A DNA stretch of 63,490 nt from Phycisphaerales bacterium (GTDB lineage: Bacteria > Planctomycetota > Phycisphaerae > UBA1845 > Fen-1342): contig PMMM01000263.1 in assembly GCA_003162245.1 (NCBI GenBank), positions 9,821-73,310 of the forward strand. Direction: 5' to 3'. Positions 1 to 8,066 of this stretch are shown here, piece after piece; the stretch's first letter is position 1, and every line of letters starts with the position of its first letter. Made by a program: the position numbers and the translations under genes. The notes beneath the pieces were generated by a model. It did no database searches. It had not been told where the DNA came from and worked only from the letters and a program-made list of their open reading frames with translations.

Positions 1-233
1 AGAGCGACCGCAGCGGCGAGGAATCGGGACTGCCAGAGAAAACGATTCGGAATGTGGTCGTGTGTTGCCATTCCGGACAGTGTATCCGCCGGCGCAGAAG
101 TGGCAATAATGTCCGCCGCTGGGCGTCAAGCCCGAGCGTTTCCGACTCCGGTGCCGCGTACGGGACGTTCCGACCCAGCCTCCCGCAATACGTCGAAAAA
201 CGTGTGCAAGTCCAGCGCCGGCCAGAAATATGC
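1..233. other. No supported gene at left edge
   Basis: The first 233 bases hold only short overlapping reading frames with no recognisable protein features and no clear ribosome binding site. I see no RNA gene. A neighbouring gene may lie to the left, but nothing here shows its end. The stretch ends in the promoter of the small lipoprotein gene. Confidence 0.4.
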
Positions 234-264
234 TTGACACTATGGGAGCGCTCACGGCTATAAT
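234..264 (+). promoter_or_regulatory. Sigma70-type promoter of the small lipoprotein
   Basis: A perfect -35 hexamer TTGACA (234-239) and a perfect -10 hexamer TATAAT (259-264) are separated by 19 bases, slightly longer than the usual 17. The predicted transcription start, about 7 bases after the -10, falls at about 271. That is immediately before an in-frame GTG at 272, so the transcript would be leaderless or nearly so. Confidence 0.6.
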
Positions 265-271
265 CGGTGCT

Positions 272-595
272 GTGAGACTCTTGCTTCTTTTGACGGCCGG
301 CTTCTCGTGTATCGCCGCCGGTTGCGCTAGTGCGCCGCGGGTGACGGTACTCCGCTGCGACAAAGCTGAAGCAGTGCCGCCCGCCAATCTGGCGCTGGGC
401 GAGAACGCCGCCGCGACGCGCCTGGCCGCGCTCTTCTGCGAGCGCTCGGACTGGCCGTCGGCTGACAGCGGATACCGTTTCGATGCTGTAAGCACGTACT
501 CGACAATTGGTTACGATTATCAGTTCGGTTTTAATCGATACGGAGGCCTGTACTACGGAGCCGAGGTGGTAGACACGGGAACATTGCTTCGTTGA
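272..595 (+). CDS. Small putative lipoprotein, 107 aa, probably leaderless
   Basis: The product begins with a hydrophobic segment followed by a lipobox-like stretch (IAAGC), so it is probably exported and lipid-anchored. The remaining ~85 residues contain two Cys and a Tyr/Gly-rich tail (YGGLYYGAE) and match no family I know. The reading frame is open upstream to an ATG at 230, but TTGACA/TATAAT hexamers overlap those codons and predict a transcript start at about 271. I therefore place the start at GTG 272 without a Shine-Dalgarno. An ATG start at 230 or 242 remains possible. It stands alone, with about 280 bases of non-coding sequence after it. Confidence 0.5.
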   Translation: MRLLLLLTAGFSCIAAGCASAPRVTVLRCDKAEAVPPANLALGENAAATRLAALFCERSDWPSADSGYRFDAVSTYSTIGYDYQFGFNRYGGLYYGAEVVDTGTLLR

Positions 596-878
596 ACGCG
601 GATGGTTGGCGCGACTGGCCGCGCGATGTCCCCCCCCGCCCGAACGCGGCGGCAGTATCGCGCGCATGGCTGTGTAGGCTAACCGAACGAAGTGTCGGAT
701 AATTGGGCGATCTGACGGTGGACAATCCACATAATCGGGTTTATAGTTTTGTTTGGTTTGGGTGTCGAGTCGTCTTGAAAGACGTGTTCTCTTGCTCGGT
801 GGCAGGATCGCTGTGTCCCAGCGGGGTTGCGCCAAGTACGGCTGTCTTAAGTGACGTAGTGTGAAGGAGATAGTGGTC
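596..878. other. Intergenic stretch, no gene seen
   Basis: No convincing gene is visible. A run of seven or more C residues lies near 629. The Shine-Dalgarno for the next gene (AAGGAGA, about 864-870) is at its right end. A promoter for the collagen-like lipoprotein probably lies here, but I could not pick hexamers with good spacing. Confidence 0.4.
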
Positions 879-1781
879 ATGAAGGCGAGAACGATCTTAT
901 TCGCGGGCGTTGCGGTCCTCGTGCTTGCTGCCGCAAGCAGCGGCTGCCAGTTCCTTGGGGCGGGCTTGCTCGACCTGGGGTGGATAAACTCGCTTCAAGG
1001 GGACCTGGGGACGGTCTCGACGGATGTGCAGAATCTGTCGGACACTGTCCAGGCTGGTTTGGCCGCGCCGGGCACGCCGGGAGCTGCCGGCGCGACAGGT
1101 CCGGCTGGTGCTACCGGTCCCGGGGGCACGAACGGTGCGACGGGTCCGGCGGGCGCGGTCGGCGCTTCGGGCGCAACGGGCCCCGCGGGAACCAACGGCA
1201 CAAACGGCACTAATGGTGCCCCTGGCACTGATGGTACCAACGGGCTCACCGGCGCGACAGGGGTCACCGGGCCACAAGGGAATACAGGACCGGCGGGTGA
1301 TAATGCGACTGAGAGGCTGATCGTGACTGCCGTCGTGCTGCACGGGGTCGGGGTCACGGGTACAGGCGGTCTGTCGTGCGGGGGCGACCAACTGAGTGCG
1401 ATTACGTCCTTCCTTGGTGGGACGACCGTTCCGTCGATCAACTGGGACAACACGGGCCCAGCTCCCGACTTCTGCGGTCACGTTGTGGGCAGCGGCGCCT
1501 ACGACTTGGACGTAACCGTCGGAATCCCGCAGGGTTTTTCGGCGAATGATCCGGCACCGTCGCAGGCCAAGTTCGATTACCCGGTGATCGTGACGATCAC
1601 CCAACTATCAACCGCAGCGAACGCTCCCTTCAGTGCGGTGGTTTGGCCGCGCGACCTCACCACCGACACACAGGACTCCACCCACTGGCACCTGAGGCTC
1701 TCGGTTTACGTTTACAACAGCCTCGGCGCCCTCGTTGATGGTTCGTTCAGCATCGCGGTCTATGAATTCTCCGGAGCGTAA
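879..1781 (+). CDS. Collagen-like repeat lipoprotein
   Basis: The protein (300 aa) starts with a signal peptide ending in SSGC (lipidated Cys about residue 23). A short helical stretch rich in heptad-like Leu/Val follows, then about 25 uninterrupted Gly-X-Y triplets (roughly residues 64-140, e.g. GATGPAGATGPGG). The C-terminal ~130-residue domain has two Cys. Bacterial collagen-like proteins form trimeric stalks that display a C-terminal head; here the lipid anchor would place it on a membrane surface. The start at ATG 879 has a good Shine-Dalgarno (AAGGAG) at a normal distance, and the frame-open GTG at 861 overlaps that site. A strong terminator follows the gene. The binding partner of the head is unknown. 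Confidence 0.8.
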   Translation: MKARTILFAGVAVLVLAAASSGCQFLGAGLLDLGWINSLQGDLGTVSTDVQNLSDTVQAGLAAPGTPGAAGATGPAGATGPGGTNGATGPAGAVGASGATGPAGTNGTNGTNGAPGTDGTNGLTGATGVTGPQGNTGPAGDNATERLIVTAVVLHGVGVTGTGGLSCGGDQLSAITSFLGGTTVPSINWDNTGPAPDFCGHVVGSGAYDLDVTVGIPQGFSANDPAPSQAKFDYPVIVTITQLSTAANAPFSAVVWPRDLTTDTQDSTHWHLRLSVYVYNSLGALVDGSFSIAVYEFSGA

Positions 1782-1815
1782 TCGCGACCACTACCCAGGA
1801 AGCTTGATCGTTTAC

Positions 1816-1860
1816 CCGGCGGCACGCGTGGCTCGGCCACGCGGTGCCGCCGGTTTTTTT
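1816..1860 (+). terminator. Rho-independent terminator of the collagen-like gene
   Basis: A GC-rich stem of about 16 bp (left arm 1816-1831, right arm 1837-1853 with one bulged base) with a 5-base loop is followed directly by seven T residues (1854-1860). It lies about 35 bases after the stop codon at 1781. Confidence 0.85.
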
Positions 1861-1872
1861 GTCGCGCGCGAT

Positions 1873-3630
1873 TCACCGCACGCGTTGGTAAATGATGACC
1901 GGCTTGTCGGCCCAGCAGATGGGGCTGCGCGGCGTGCTTTCCGGCGGGAAGCGCAGCTCGAGCCGGTAGTACTTCTGCCACCAGGCCCCCGCGTGCGTCG
2001 CCTCGCCATCGGCCGTGAAGACCAGCCACTGCGGGAGCTGCGTGGGGTCGAGGTCGCGCGGCGCGGCGGCCGGCAGCAGCACCAGACGACGGCGCGTGAA
2101 GTCCAGGGGCGGAACGGCGTAGGGGGCAGGCTCCTGAAGCAGCCCAATCGTGTCCGCCGCGGGAACCTGCTTGGCCAGGTATCGGCCGGCCGCGACGCGC
2201 GACTCGTTTGGCGCCCACGCATCGACGGCGAACGCGTGCAGGTACGCCGGCGTTCTCATCGTCAGCAGCACCGCGACGATGGCAACCAACCCCAGGGCGA
2301 CGTGTCTGCGGGCCAGGGCCGCCAGCAGCCATCCGCACGCCACGCAAAGCAGCAGCACCGGCAGAATCAGGAACCGCGCGAACTCCGCCGGCTTGCCGGC
2401 ACCCAGCAAAGCGCAGAGAGCTAACGTGGCGACGCCCGTGGCGGCCGCGATCGTCGTCTCGCGCCCATGCCGGCGCCACAGCAGGCACAGGCCCGCCACG
2501 CCGACGACCATGCCGCCCAGGCCCATGCTCTCAACGAGCAGCTCCCCGACCCGCACCGCCCCGGCGGGCGACTGACGCACCTGGTCCCGATACATCGCCG
2601 TGGAGTTGCTGATGTTGCTCACGAGCGCCGCCCGTCGCGCCAGCCAGTCGTACGGGATGTACGGATTCGTGACCAGGTAAACCGCAATCATCAGGCCCGC
2701 TGCGATCAGCAGTCCCCGGCGAGCCTGTGCGCGTGTTTCCTTCGCACGTCCCCACCAGGCGGCGGGCCACAACGCTGCGCTCGCGAGCCCCGTCAGCACC
2801 AGGCCGAAGGCGTAGCCGGCTTGCAGGCCCAGGCGGACTGCGTCACGCGTCCGTCCACGGGCGTGATAGTCCAGCACACTGAGAGTCGCCCACAGGATCA
2901 GGCACGCGGACGGCAGGTGCGGCTTGACCTCCAGCACCGCGGTGATGAACACCGGCGCGCAGGCGACGCACAGCATCGCCAGCCACCCGGCGAGGCGGCC
3001 GCCGGCCCGCCGCGCCAGCTTGTTGACCGCTGCCAGCGTCAGCGCGCCGCAGACGAGCGAGACCACCCGGGCGACGACGTAGAAGCGGGCGAACGCGTCC
3101 GGATGCTCCAGATAGAGCGCGGCGTCGCTCGTCACCCGAACAAGCCCGAGCCGGGCGGCGCCCGCGAGCGCGGCGCCGATCAGGTAGATGTATCCTCCGC
3201 CGTACTGATAGAGCTGCGGGTCGAAATCCAGGCGGCGCGGATTCATCCGCTGCAGCGCGCGAAAGACGATCATTTCGTCCGGCTGGCGCGAGAAGAAGCG
3301 ATAGCGGCGCAGGATCTCAGCGCGGGCGTTTTGATCTGCGGTAAGCTCGACGATTCGATCGCGCGCCGGCAGAGGATTGAGGTCGGTATCCGCACCCGCG
3401 GGACGCTCGCGCAGCTTCTCCAGGTCCGGCGCAAGATAGTACTGCTCGGCCTTCCACGGCGGGTCGCCACCGAAGAGCAGCGCGTCCTCGCGCGCGCTGG
3501 GCAGCCCCCACCACAGCAGCGGCGCCATCAGCGCCGTCCACAGGAGGAGGGCCCACGTGCTGGCCGACGGCCCGCGCCGCCGGCGACGAGGTGCGGTGCT
3601 CATGGTCGTGGCCACATGCCGGATACTCAC
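1873..3630 (-). CDS. GT39/ArnT-like polytopic membrane glycosyltransferase
   Basis: The 585-aa protein has an Arg-rich N-terminus, a first membrane helix, then a long extracytoplasmic loop (residues ~45-140). Many hydrophobic helices follow, and a soluble C-terminal domain lies after about residue 480. This layout matches the dolichyl-phosphate-mannose/ArnT-like (GT39/GT83) superfamily, which transfers sugars from polyprenyl-phosphate donors outside the cytoplasm. An acidic pair (RED) lies in the first loop, where these enzymes keep catalytic acids. The donor and acceptor cannot be told. The GTG start overlaps the ubiA stop by 4 bases (GTGA), so it is the last gene of a four-gene operon. It could alternatively be a non-enzymatic membrane protein of the same fold. 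Confidence 0.65.
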   Translation of the reverse strand: MSIRHVATTMSTAPRRRRRGPSASTWALLLWTALMAPLLWWGLPSAREDALLFGGDPPWKAEQYYLAPDLEKLRERPAGADTDLNPLPARDRIVELTADQNARAEILRRYRFFSRQPDEMIVFRALQRMNPRRLDFDPQLYQYGGGYIYLIGAALAGAARLGLVRVTSDAALYLEHPDAFARFYVVARVVSLVCGALTLAAVNKLARRAGGRLAGWLAMLCVACAPVFITAVLEVKPHLPSACLILWATLSVLDYHARGRTRDAVRLGLQAGYAFGLVLTGLASAALWPAAWWGRAKETRAQARRGLLIAAGLMIAVYLVTNPYIPYDWLARRAALVSNISNSTAMYRDQVRQSPAGAVRVGELLVESMGLGGMVVGVAGLCLLWRRHGRETTIAAATGVATLALCALLGAGKPAEFARFLILPVLLLCVACGWLLAALARRHVALGLVAIVAVLLTMRTPAYLHAFAVDAWAPNESRVAAGRYLAKQVPAADTIGLLQEPAPYAVPPLDFTRRRLVLLPAAAPRDLDPTQLPQWLVFTADGEATHAGAWWQKYYRLELRFPPESTPRSPICWADKPVIIYQRVR

Positions 3631-4511
3631 GACAAGACGATATCCAACACTCCCAGGATGCCCAGCAGCACCCCGACAAACCCGTTCACCGCGAAGAACG
3701 CGAGATTGGCACGCCGCAAATCACGCGGGCTCACCAGGGCGTTCTCGATCACCAGGAGCGCGGCGACACAAGCCACGCCAGCGTAGTACAACGTGCCAAG
3801 CCGCGCGCTGAGCCCGACGCCGACCAGCGCTGCCGTCGTAAGCAGATGAAAGCCCCGCGCGAGCCACAGGGCGGCGGTGACGCCCAGGCGGGCGGGAACG
3901 CTGTATAGGCCCTGCGCGCGGTCGAATTTCACATCCTGGCACGCGTAGATCAGGTCGAAGCCCGCGACCCAGAACGTGACCGCGATCAGCAGCAGCCAGG
4001 CCGGCGCCGACAGCGTCGTCGGGTTGATCGCGACCCATGCCGCCACCGGCGACAGGGCCAGCGCGACTCCCAACGCCACGTGCGACCAGAGTGTGAAGCG
4101 CTTCGTGAGGGAGTAAAAGCACAACCACGCCAGCACGGGCAGGGCCAGACGCAGGGGCCACGGGTTGTCGTACTGCCGGAGGAACGCCGCGCACCCCAGG
4201 AGAAACGCCAAGCAAGCCGCGGCAAAAAACACCCACGCCGCCGTCCTGGTGACGGCTCCGCGCGGCAGGGCTCGATTCGCGGTACGAGGATTCGCCGCGT
4301 CGAATTGCACGTCGACGATGCGGTTGAAGGTCATGGCGGCAGCGCGCGCGGCCACCATGCACAGCACGATCAGCCCGAGCTGCGTCCAGGTCGGCCGCTG
4401 GGGCCGGGCCGCCAGAAACGTAGCCAGCAGCGCGAACGGCAGGGCGAACACGGAGTGGGGGAACTTAATCACCTCGCCCCAGGTCCGAATGGATGCCACG
4501 AGGGGAAGCAC
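3627..4511 (-). CDS. ubiA: UbiA-family prenyltransferase
   Basis: UbiA enzymes attach a polyprenyl chain to an aromatic ring within the membrane during quinone biosynthesis. The 294-aa product is of usual length with about eight to nine membrane helices. It has both Asp-rich motifs that bind Mg-diphosphate: NRIVDVQFD around residue 63 and YACQDVKFD around residue 190. Gene ubiX ends 3 bases before its GTG start and the membrane glycosyltransferase overlaps its end, so all are translated as one operon. With UbiX next door, the pair fits ubiquinone-like or futalosine-route menaquinone synthesis. Planctomycetota normally use menaquinone, so an MqnP-like role is my preferred inference. The aromatic substrate cannot be read from sequence. 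Confidence 0.85.
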   Translation of the reverse strand: MLPLVASIRTWGEVIKFPHSVFALPFALLATFLAARPQRPTWTQLGLIVLCMVAARAAAMTFNRIVDVQFDAANPRTANRALPRGAVTRTAAWVFFAAACLAFLLGCAAFLRQYDNPWPLRLALPVLAWLCFYSLTKRFTLWSHVALGVALALSPVAAWVAINPTTLSAPAWLLLIAVTFWVAGFDLIYACQDVKFDRAQGLYSVPARLGVTAALWLARGFHLLTTAALVGVGLSARLGTLYYAGVACVAALLVIENALVSPRDLRRANLAFFAVNGFVGVLLGILGVLDIVLS

Positions 4512-4514
4512 GGC

Positions 4515-5123
4515 TCACTCCGCGACCGAGCCCGAGCTGTCCGCCGCACCAGGTGCCCAGCGCGTACGCAGGTCGTGCGGCACGCTCAGCAGGTCAAGCA
4601 CACGGCCGACCACGAAGTCGACCAGCTCGGCGACGGTTTGCGGCCGCAGGTAGAAGCCGGGGCACGCCGGGCAGATGACGCCCCCCGCCTGACTGATGCG
4701 GAGCATGTTCGCCAACTCGATCTGGCCGAGCGGCATTTCGCGCGGCACGAGCACGAGCCGCCGGGTTTCCTTGAGCGTGACCAGCGCCGCGCGTGTGATG
4801 AGGTTGTCGGCCGTGCCGGCCGCGATGGCGGCCAGCGTGTTGCTGCTGCACGGACAAATGGCCATCCCGTCCGTCAGAAACGACCCGCTCGCGATCAGCG
4901 CGCCGACGTCGCGGTGCCGATGCAACACCGCTTGGGGCGCCGGACCACCGACGAGCGCTTCCGGCGACAGGTTCGTCACGCCCAGCTCGTCCGCCAGGAT
5001 GCGCGCGCCGTGCGGCGAAACCACGAGGTGCAAGCACACGTCGCTGTCCAGCAAGCACTGCGCCAGCCGCCGCGCGTAGGCGGCCCCGCTGGCCCCGGTG
5101 ATGGCCATGACGATCTGTCTCAT
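4515..5123 (-). CDS. ubiX: Flavin prenyltransferase UbiX
   Basis: UbiX makes prenylated FMN, the cofactor of UbiD-type decarboxylases. The 202-aa protein has the nucleotide-binding start ITGASGAAYARRLA, the central CSSNTLAAIAAGTADNLI segment, a LVLVPREMPL segment and a C-terminal PACPGFY motif, all typical of the family. The start overlaps the stop of the upstream membrane protein by 4 bases (ATGA), showing translational coupling. The partner UbiD decarboxylase is not in this window. Length and motifs agree with active enzymes. Confidence 0.93.
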   Translation of the reverse strand: MRQIVMAITGASGAAYARRLAQCLLDSDVCLHLVVSPHGARILADELGVTNLSPEALVGGPAPQAVLHRHRDVGALIASGSFLTDGMAICPCSSNTLAAIAAGTADNLITRAALVTLKETRRLVLVPREMPLGQIELANMLRISQAGGVICPACPGFYLRPQTVAELVDFVVGRVLDLLSVPHDLRTRWAPGAADSSGSVAE

Positions 5124-7183
5124 GGCGGCACCGTGGGCTGTGTGGCCGCGACGAGCCGCGGCTCCAGCAGCTTCAGCCGTTCCGCGGCGCGTTTTCCCCA
5201 GTAGCTTCGCCCGAAGCGCGCGACGACCTCACGCAAGCGTGCCACGCCGCGGGCCCGCTGCGCCTCGTCGCCGGGGGCCAAGGTCTGCACTTCCAGGTCG
5301 GCCCGCTGAAACATAGCTTCGGCGCGGGCGTCGCCGTCTGGAAAGCGCTGGATGCACGCCAGCAGCCGGTCGGCGCGGTCCTTGCGGTCGGGATGGGCAC
5401 AGGCCCAGAGGACGACAATATCGTCATAGAGGAGGCTGTCCGCGTAGCGCTGGGCGAGCCGTGCGAGCTGGTCCCGGTAGCCGGGGCGGTGCGGGTCGAG
5501 CGCGGCCAGCGCGCGCAGCGCGGCGCCCCCATACTGCGGGTCAGCGCGATTCGCCAGAATCAGCTCGTGCAGCCGCTGGGCCTCCAGCAGGAACGGTTCG
5601 GCGTCGAAGCCGAGCGTGCTCTCCGGCGGGGGGGCCCGCAGCAGCGGGCGCGCGGCGGGCTGCGTGCCGGCCGCGTCTATCTCCGCGTGCGCCTCGCGCG
5701 GCACCTCCAGGGCCTTGAGTGCGCCGTCCACGTCCCCGCGCCGGAGCCGAAGCTGCGCCACGCGGACCCGAGCCACGATCGCCAGCGGCGAATCCGGGTA
5801 TTGCGTGAGCAGGTTGGTCCAGACCGCCTCCGACTGCACGTGCGGGAAGTCGGTGTACAGCTCCCGCTGCGCGCTCTCGCCGGTCAGCCGCAACTCGTCC
5901 AGCCGGGTGTCCAGCGCCCGCGCCTGAATGAACAGCACGCTGGGGACGAAGCGGCTCGTGGGATGGTCGGCAATGAAGTCTTTGCAGGCTTCGTTGGCTG
6001 ACCGCCGGTCGTGCAGCAGCTCCAGCAGCAGGCGCCGCGAGACCAGGTGCTTGATGGTGGCCTGCTCGTCGGCGTTCGCGCTCCACAGAGCCAGCAGCGT
6101 GGCGCGTTGCGGCTCCAGCGCCCGCTCGGGGTCGGTCCACTCGTGCACGTAGGCCCGGATACGCTCCGTGGCGTCCTGCACGGGCTCGAACCGCTTGGAG
6201 CGCGGCCCGTAGTCCTGCTCCAGGATGCGATAGGTCAACTCATCCCCGCCGATGTACGCGTGGAAGAGGATGGCCGGCGTCGCGAACATCACCGCCATCA
6301 CGGGGGCGACCGCGTCGGAGCGGTAATTGACGAGCCGCGCGATGAAGATGATCACCGCCAGCATCGTGCACGCCGCCAGGATCGCCAGCAGCCACGGGCT
6401 TGTCAGCAGCAGCTTCCGTTCGGGCGAAAAGCTCGCCCCGAGCGACTCCGCCGCCCCCCGCGTGGCCAGGTAGAGGTACAGCAGCACCGGCAGCAGGCCC
6501 ACGAGCGCCGACCCGTACCGGAACGCCATCCGGAACGGCTTCAGCGCTGCCAGGATGCAGCTCGCCACCAGCGTGACCCCCATCCAGGGCATGTGCGCGA
6601 ACACCAGCACCGCGGCACAGAAGGGCAGCGCGCTGGGGAACTTGTACAGGATCGCGACCGAGATCGGCACCGCGACGATCGCCGCCACCAGCAGCCCCAC
6701 GACCACGCCGTAGATCGGCGTCTGGTCCACGCTGATCGGATACAGCACGAAATCGTAGAGATTGTGGGTCTGCGGCCCCCAGAAACGCAGCGGCTCCAGG
6801 TAGGTCTTGAGCGTGAACTCGAACGGCTGGCCCACGTGCAGCCAGTTCGTGAAGATGCACAGCCCGCAGAACAGCCCGAAGTTCAGCAGCAGGAGCAACG
6901 TCGCGCGAATGCGATACTTGCGGGCCGTCCAGGACCAGACGTCCTTGATCTCCCCGCGTGGGGCAGCCGTCGCGCCCACCGCCGGCCCCGAGGCCCGGCC
7001 ACCCGGCGCAGGGGGCTCAGCGGATCGCGGTTCGGCCAGTACGTCGGGCATGTCGAACCATGCTACCCGACGTGCGCCGCTGACGGAATAGTGAACGAGG
7101 AGAGCCGTCCGGGCGGGGTTGGCGACAAGATCGGCGTGCACGCCGGGCCGGCCGCGAGCGACGACGCGAAGGTAGCGTGACAA
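5120..7183 (-). CDS. Polytopic membrane protein with C-terminal helical-repeat domain
   Basis: The 687-aa product has a soluble N-terminus (~90 residues), about eight hydrophobic helices between residues ~95 and 330, and then a ~350-residue soluble region. That region is rich in Ala/Leu/Arg helices resembling TPR-like solenoids, and it describes no enzyme I recognise. It heads the operon leading to ubiX and ubiA. The first codon is TTG (7181-7183); ATG at 7051 (residue 45) is a fallback, though the intervening residues look protein-like. TPR-bearing inner-membrane proteins of this size often scaffold complexes, but that is only a guess here. The C-terminus ends in TQPTVPP. Confidence 0.6.
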   Translation of the reverse strand: MSRYLRVVARGRPGVHADLVANPARTALLVHYSVSGARRVAWFDMPDVLAEPRSAEPPAPGGRASGPAVGATAAPRGEIKDVWSWTARKYRIRATLLLLLNFGLFCGLCIFTNWLHVGQPFEFTLKTYLEPLRFWGPQTHNLYDFVLYPISVDQTPIYGVVVGLLVAAIVAVPISVAILYKFPSALPFCAAVLVFAHMPWMGVTLVASCILAALKPFRMAFRYGSALVGLLPVLLYLYLATRGAAESLGASFSPERKLLLTSPWLLAILAACTMLAVIIFIARLVNYRSDAVAPVMAVMFATPAILFHAYIGGDELTYRILEQDYGPRSKRFEPVQDATERIRAYVHEWTDPERALEPQRATLLALWSANADEQATIKHLVSRRLLLELLHDRRSANEACKDFIADHPTSRFVPSVLFIQARALDTRLDELRLTGESAQRELYTDFPHVQSEAVWTNLLTQYPDSPLAIVARVRVAQLRLRRGDVDGALKALEVPREAHAEIDAAGTQPAARPLLRAPPPESTLGFDAEPFLLEAQRLHELILANRADPQYGGAALRALAALDPHRPGYRDQLARLAQRYADSLLYDDIVVLWACAHPDRKDRADRLLACIQRFPDGDARAEAMFQRADLEVQTLAPGDEAQRARGVARLREVVARFGRSYWGKRAAERLKLLEPRLVAATQPTVPP

Positions 7184-7336
7184 AACCGTTCGTCGACACT
7201 ACATAATGTGTTAGACTAATAGGTCGTGCCGGCCACCGTGGCCGGAAATGGCCCGGAATGTAGCTGGCCGTCCACGCAAGGCGCCCCCACGGAGCGGGAC
7301 GCCCTGCGTCGCCGGCCGGTGCGCAGGACGCTTTAC

Positions 7337-8047
7337 ATGCCCACTCTGGAAGCCTGCCAGCAGCGCATCGGGTACACGTTTCAGGACTCCAGCCTCCTCA
7401 AGGCCGCCCTCACCCACGCCTCCTCCGCCAGCCACCGCCAGGACAGCAACGAGCGCATGGAGTTCCTCGGCGACGCCGTGCTCGGCCTGATCGTGTGCCA
7501 GGTGCTGTACGAACGCCTCCCCAACGCGCTCGAAGGCGACATGACCAAGATCAAGTCCGCGGTCGTCTCCCGGCGGGTCTGCGCCCGCGTCGCCCAAGCG
7601 CTGCGGCTCACCGCCGGGTTGACGCTCGGCCAGGGCATGGAGAACGGCGAGCACCTGCCCACCTCGCTGGCCGCCGGCACGCTCGAGGCCGTCATCGCCG
7701 CCATCTACATCGACGGCGGGCTCGACGCGGCCCGCGCGTTCATCCTGCGCCACATGGACGGCGAGCTGGTGCAGGCCACCGACTCGCGGCACCACTACAA
7801 CTTCAAGTCCCAGCTCCAGCAATGGGCCCAACGCGTCATGCACGCCACGCCCCTCTACGAGCTGCTCGACGAGAAGGGCCCCGACCACGCCAAGTGCTTC
7901 GAGGTCGCCGTCTCGATCGGCGGGCGCCAATTCCCCAGCGCCTGGGGACCCACCAAGAAAGATGCCGAGCAGAAGGCCGCCCGGCTTGCACTGATCGCCG
8001 CGGAGGAGTTGGGCGAGACCGCCGCCGACGACACCGGCCTCGGCTAG
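7337..8047 (+). CDS. rnc: Ribonuclease III with altered active-site position
   Basis: RNase III cuts double-stranded RNA during rRNA and mRNA processing. The 236-aa product has the signature ERMEFLGDAVLG (E42, D46), the conserved acidic E66, and a C-terminal double-stranded-RNA-binding domain (residues ~155-225, ending KDAEQKAARLAL). The second metal-binding motif, usually D-x-x-E, reads AAGTLEAVIAA. E117 is kept, but the position of E. coli D114 is Gly. Start ATG 7337 gives the usual N-terminus; the frame is open to 7226, which would add 37 unlike residues. It is divergent from the membrane-protein operon at 5120-7183. Confidence 0.92.
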   Translation: MPTLEACQQRIGYTFQDSSLLKAALTHASSASHRQDSNERMEFLGDAVLGLIVCQVLYERLPNALEGDMTKIKSAVVSRRVCARVAQALRLTAGLTLGQGMENGEHLPTSLAAGTLEAVIAAIYIDGGLDAARAFILRHMDGELVQATDSRHHYNFKSQLQQWAQRVMHATPLYELLDEKGPDHAKCFEVAVSIGGRQFPSAWGPTKKDAEQKAARLALIAAEELGETAADDTGLG

Positions 8048-8066
8048 CGCGCCGCGCGGGCCCCCG

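Noticed and set aside
1060-1310. Repetitive DNA in the collagen-like gene considered as a CRISPR or tandem-repeat array
   Set aside because: The periodicity is 9 bases or multiples and encodes Gly-X-Y triplets in frame; there are no spacers.
4091-4107. GAAGCGCTTC palindrome inside ubiA
   Set aside because: Short palindromes of this kind are expected by chance in GC-rich coding DNA, and the flanks do not fit the LacI consensus.
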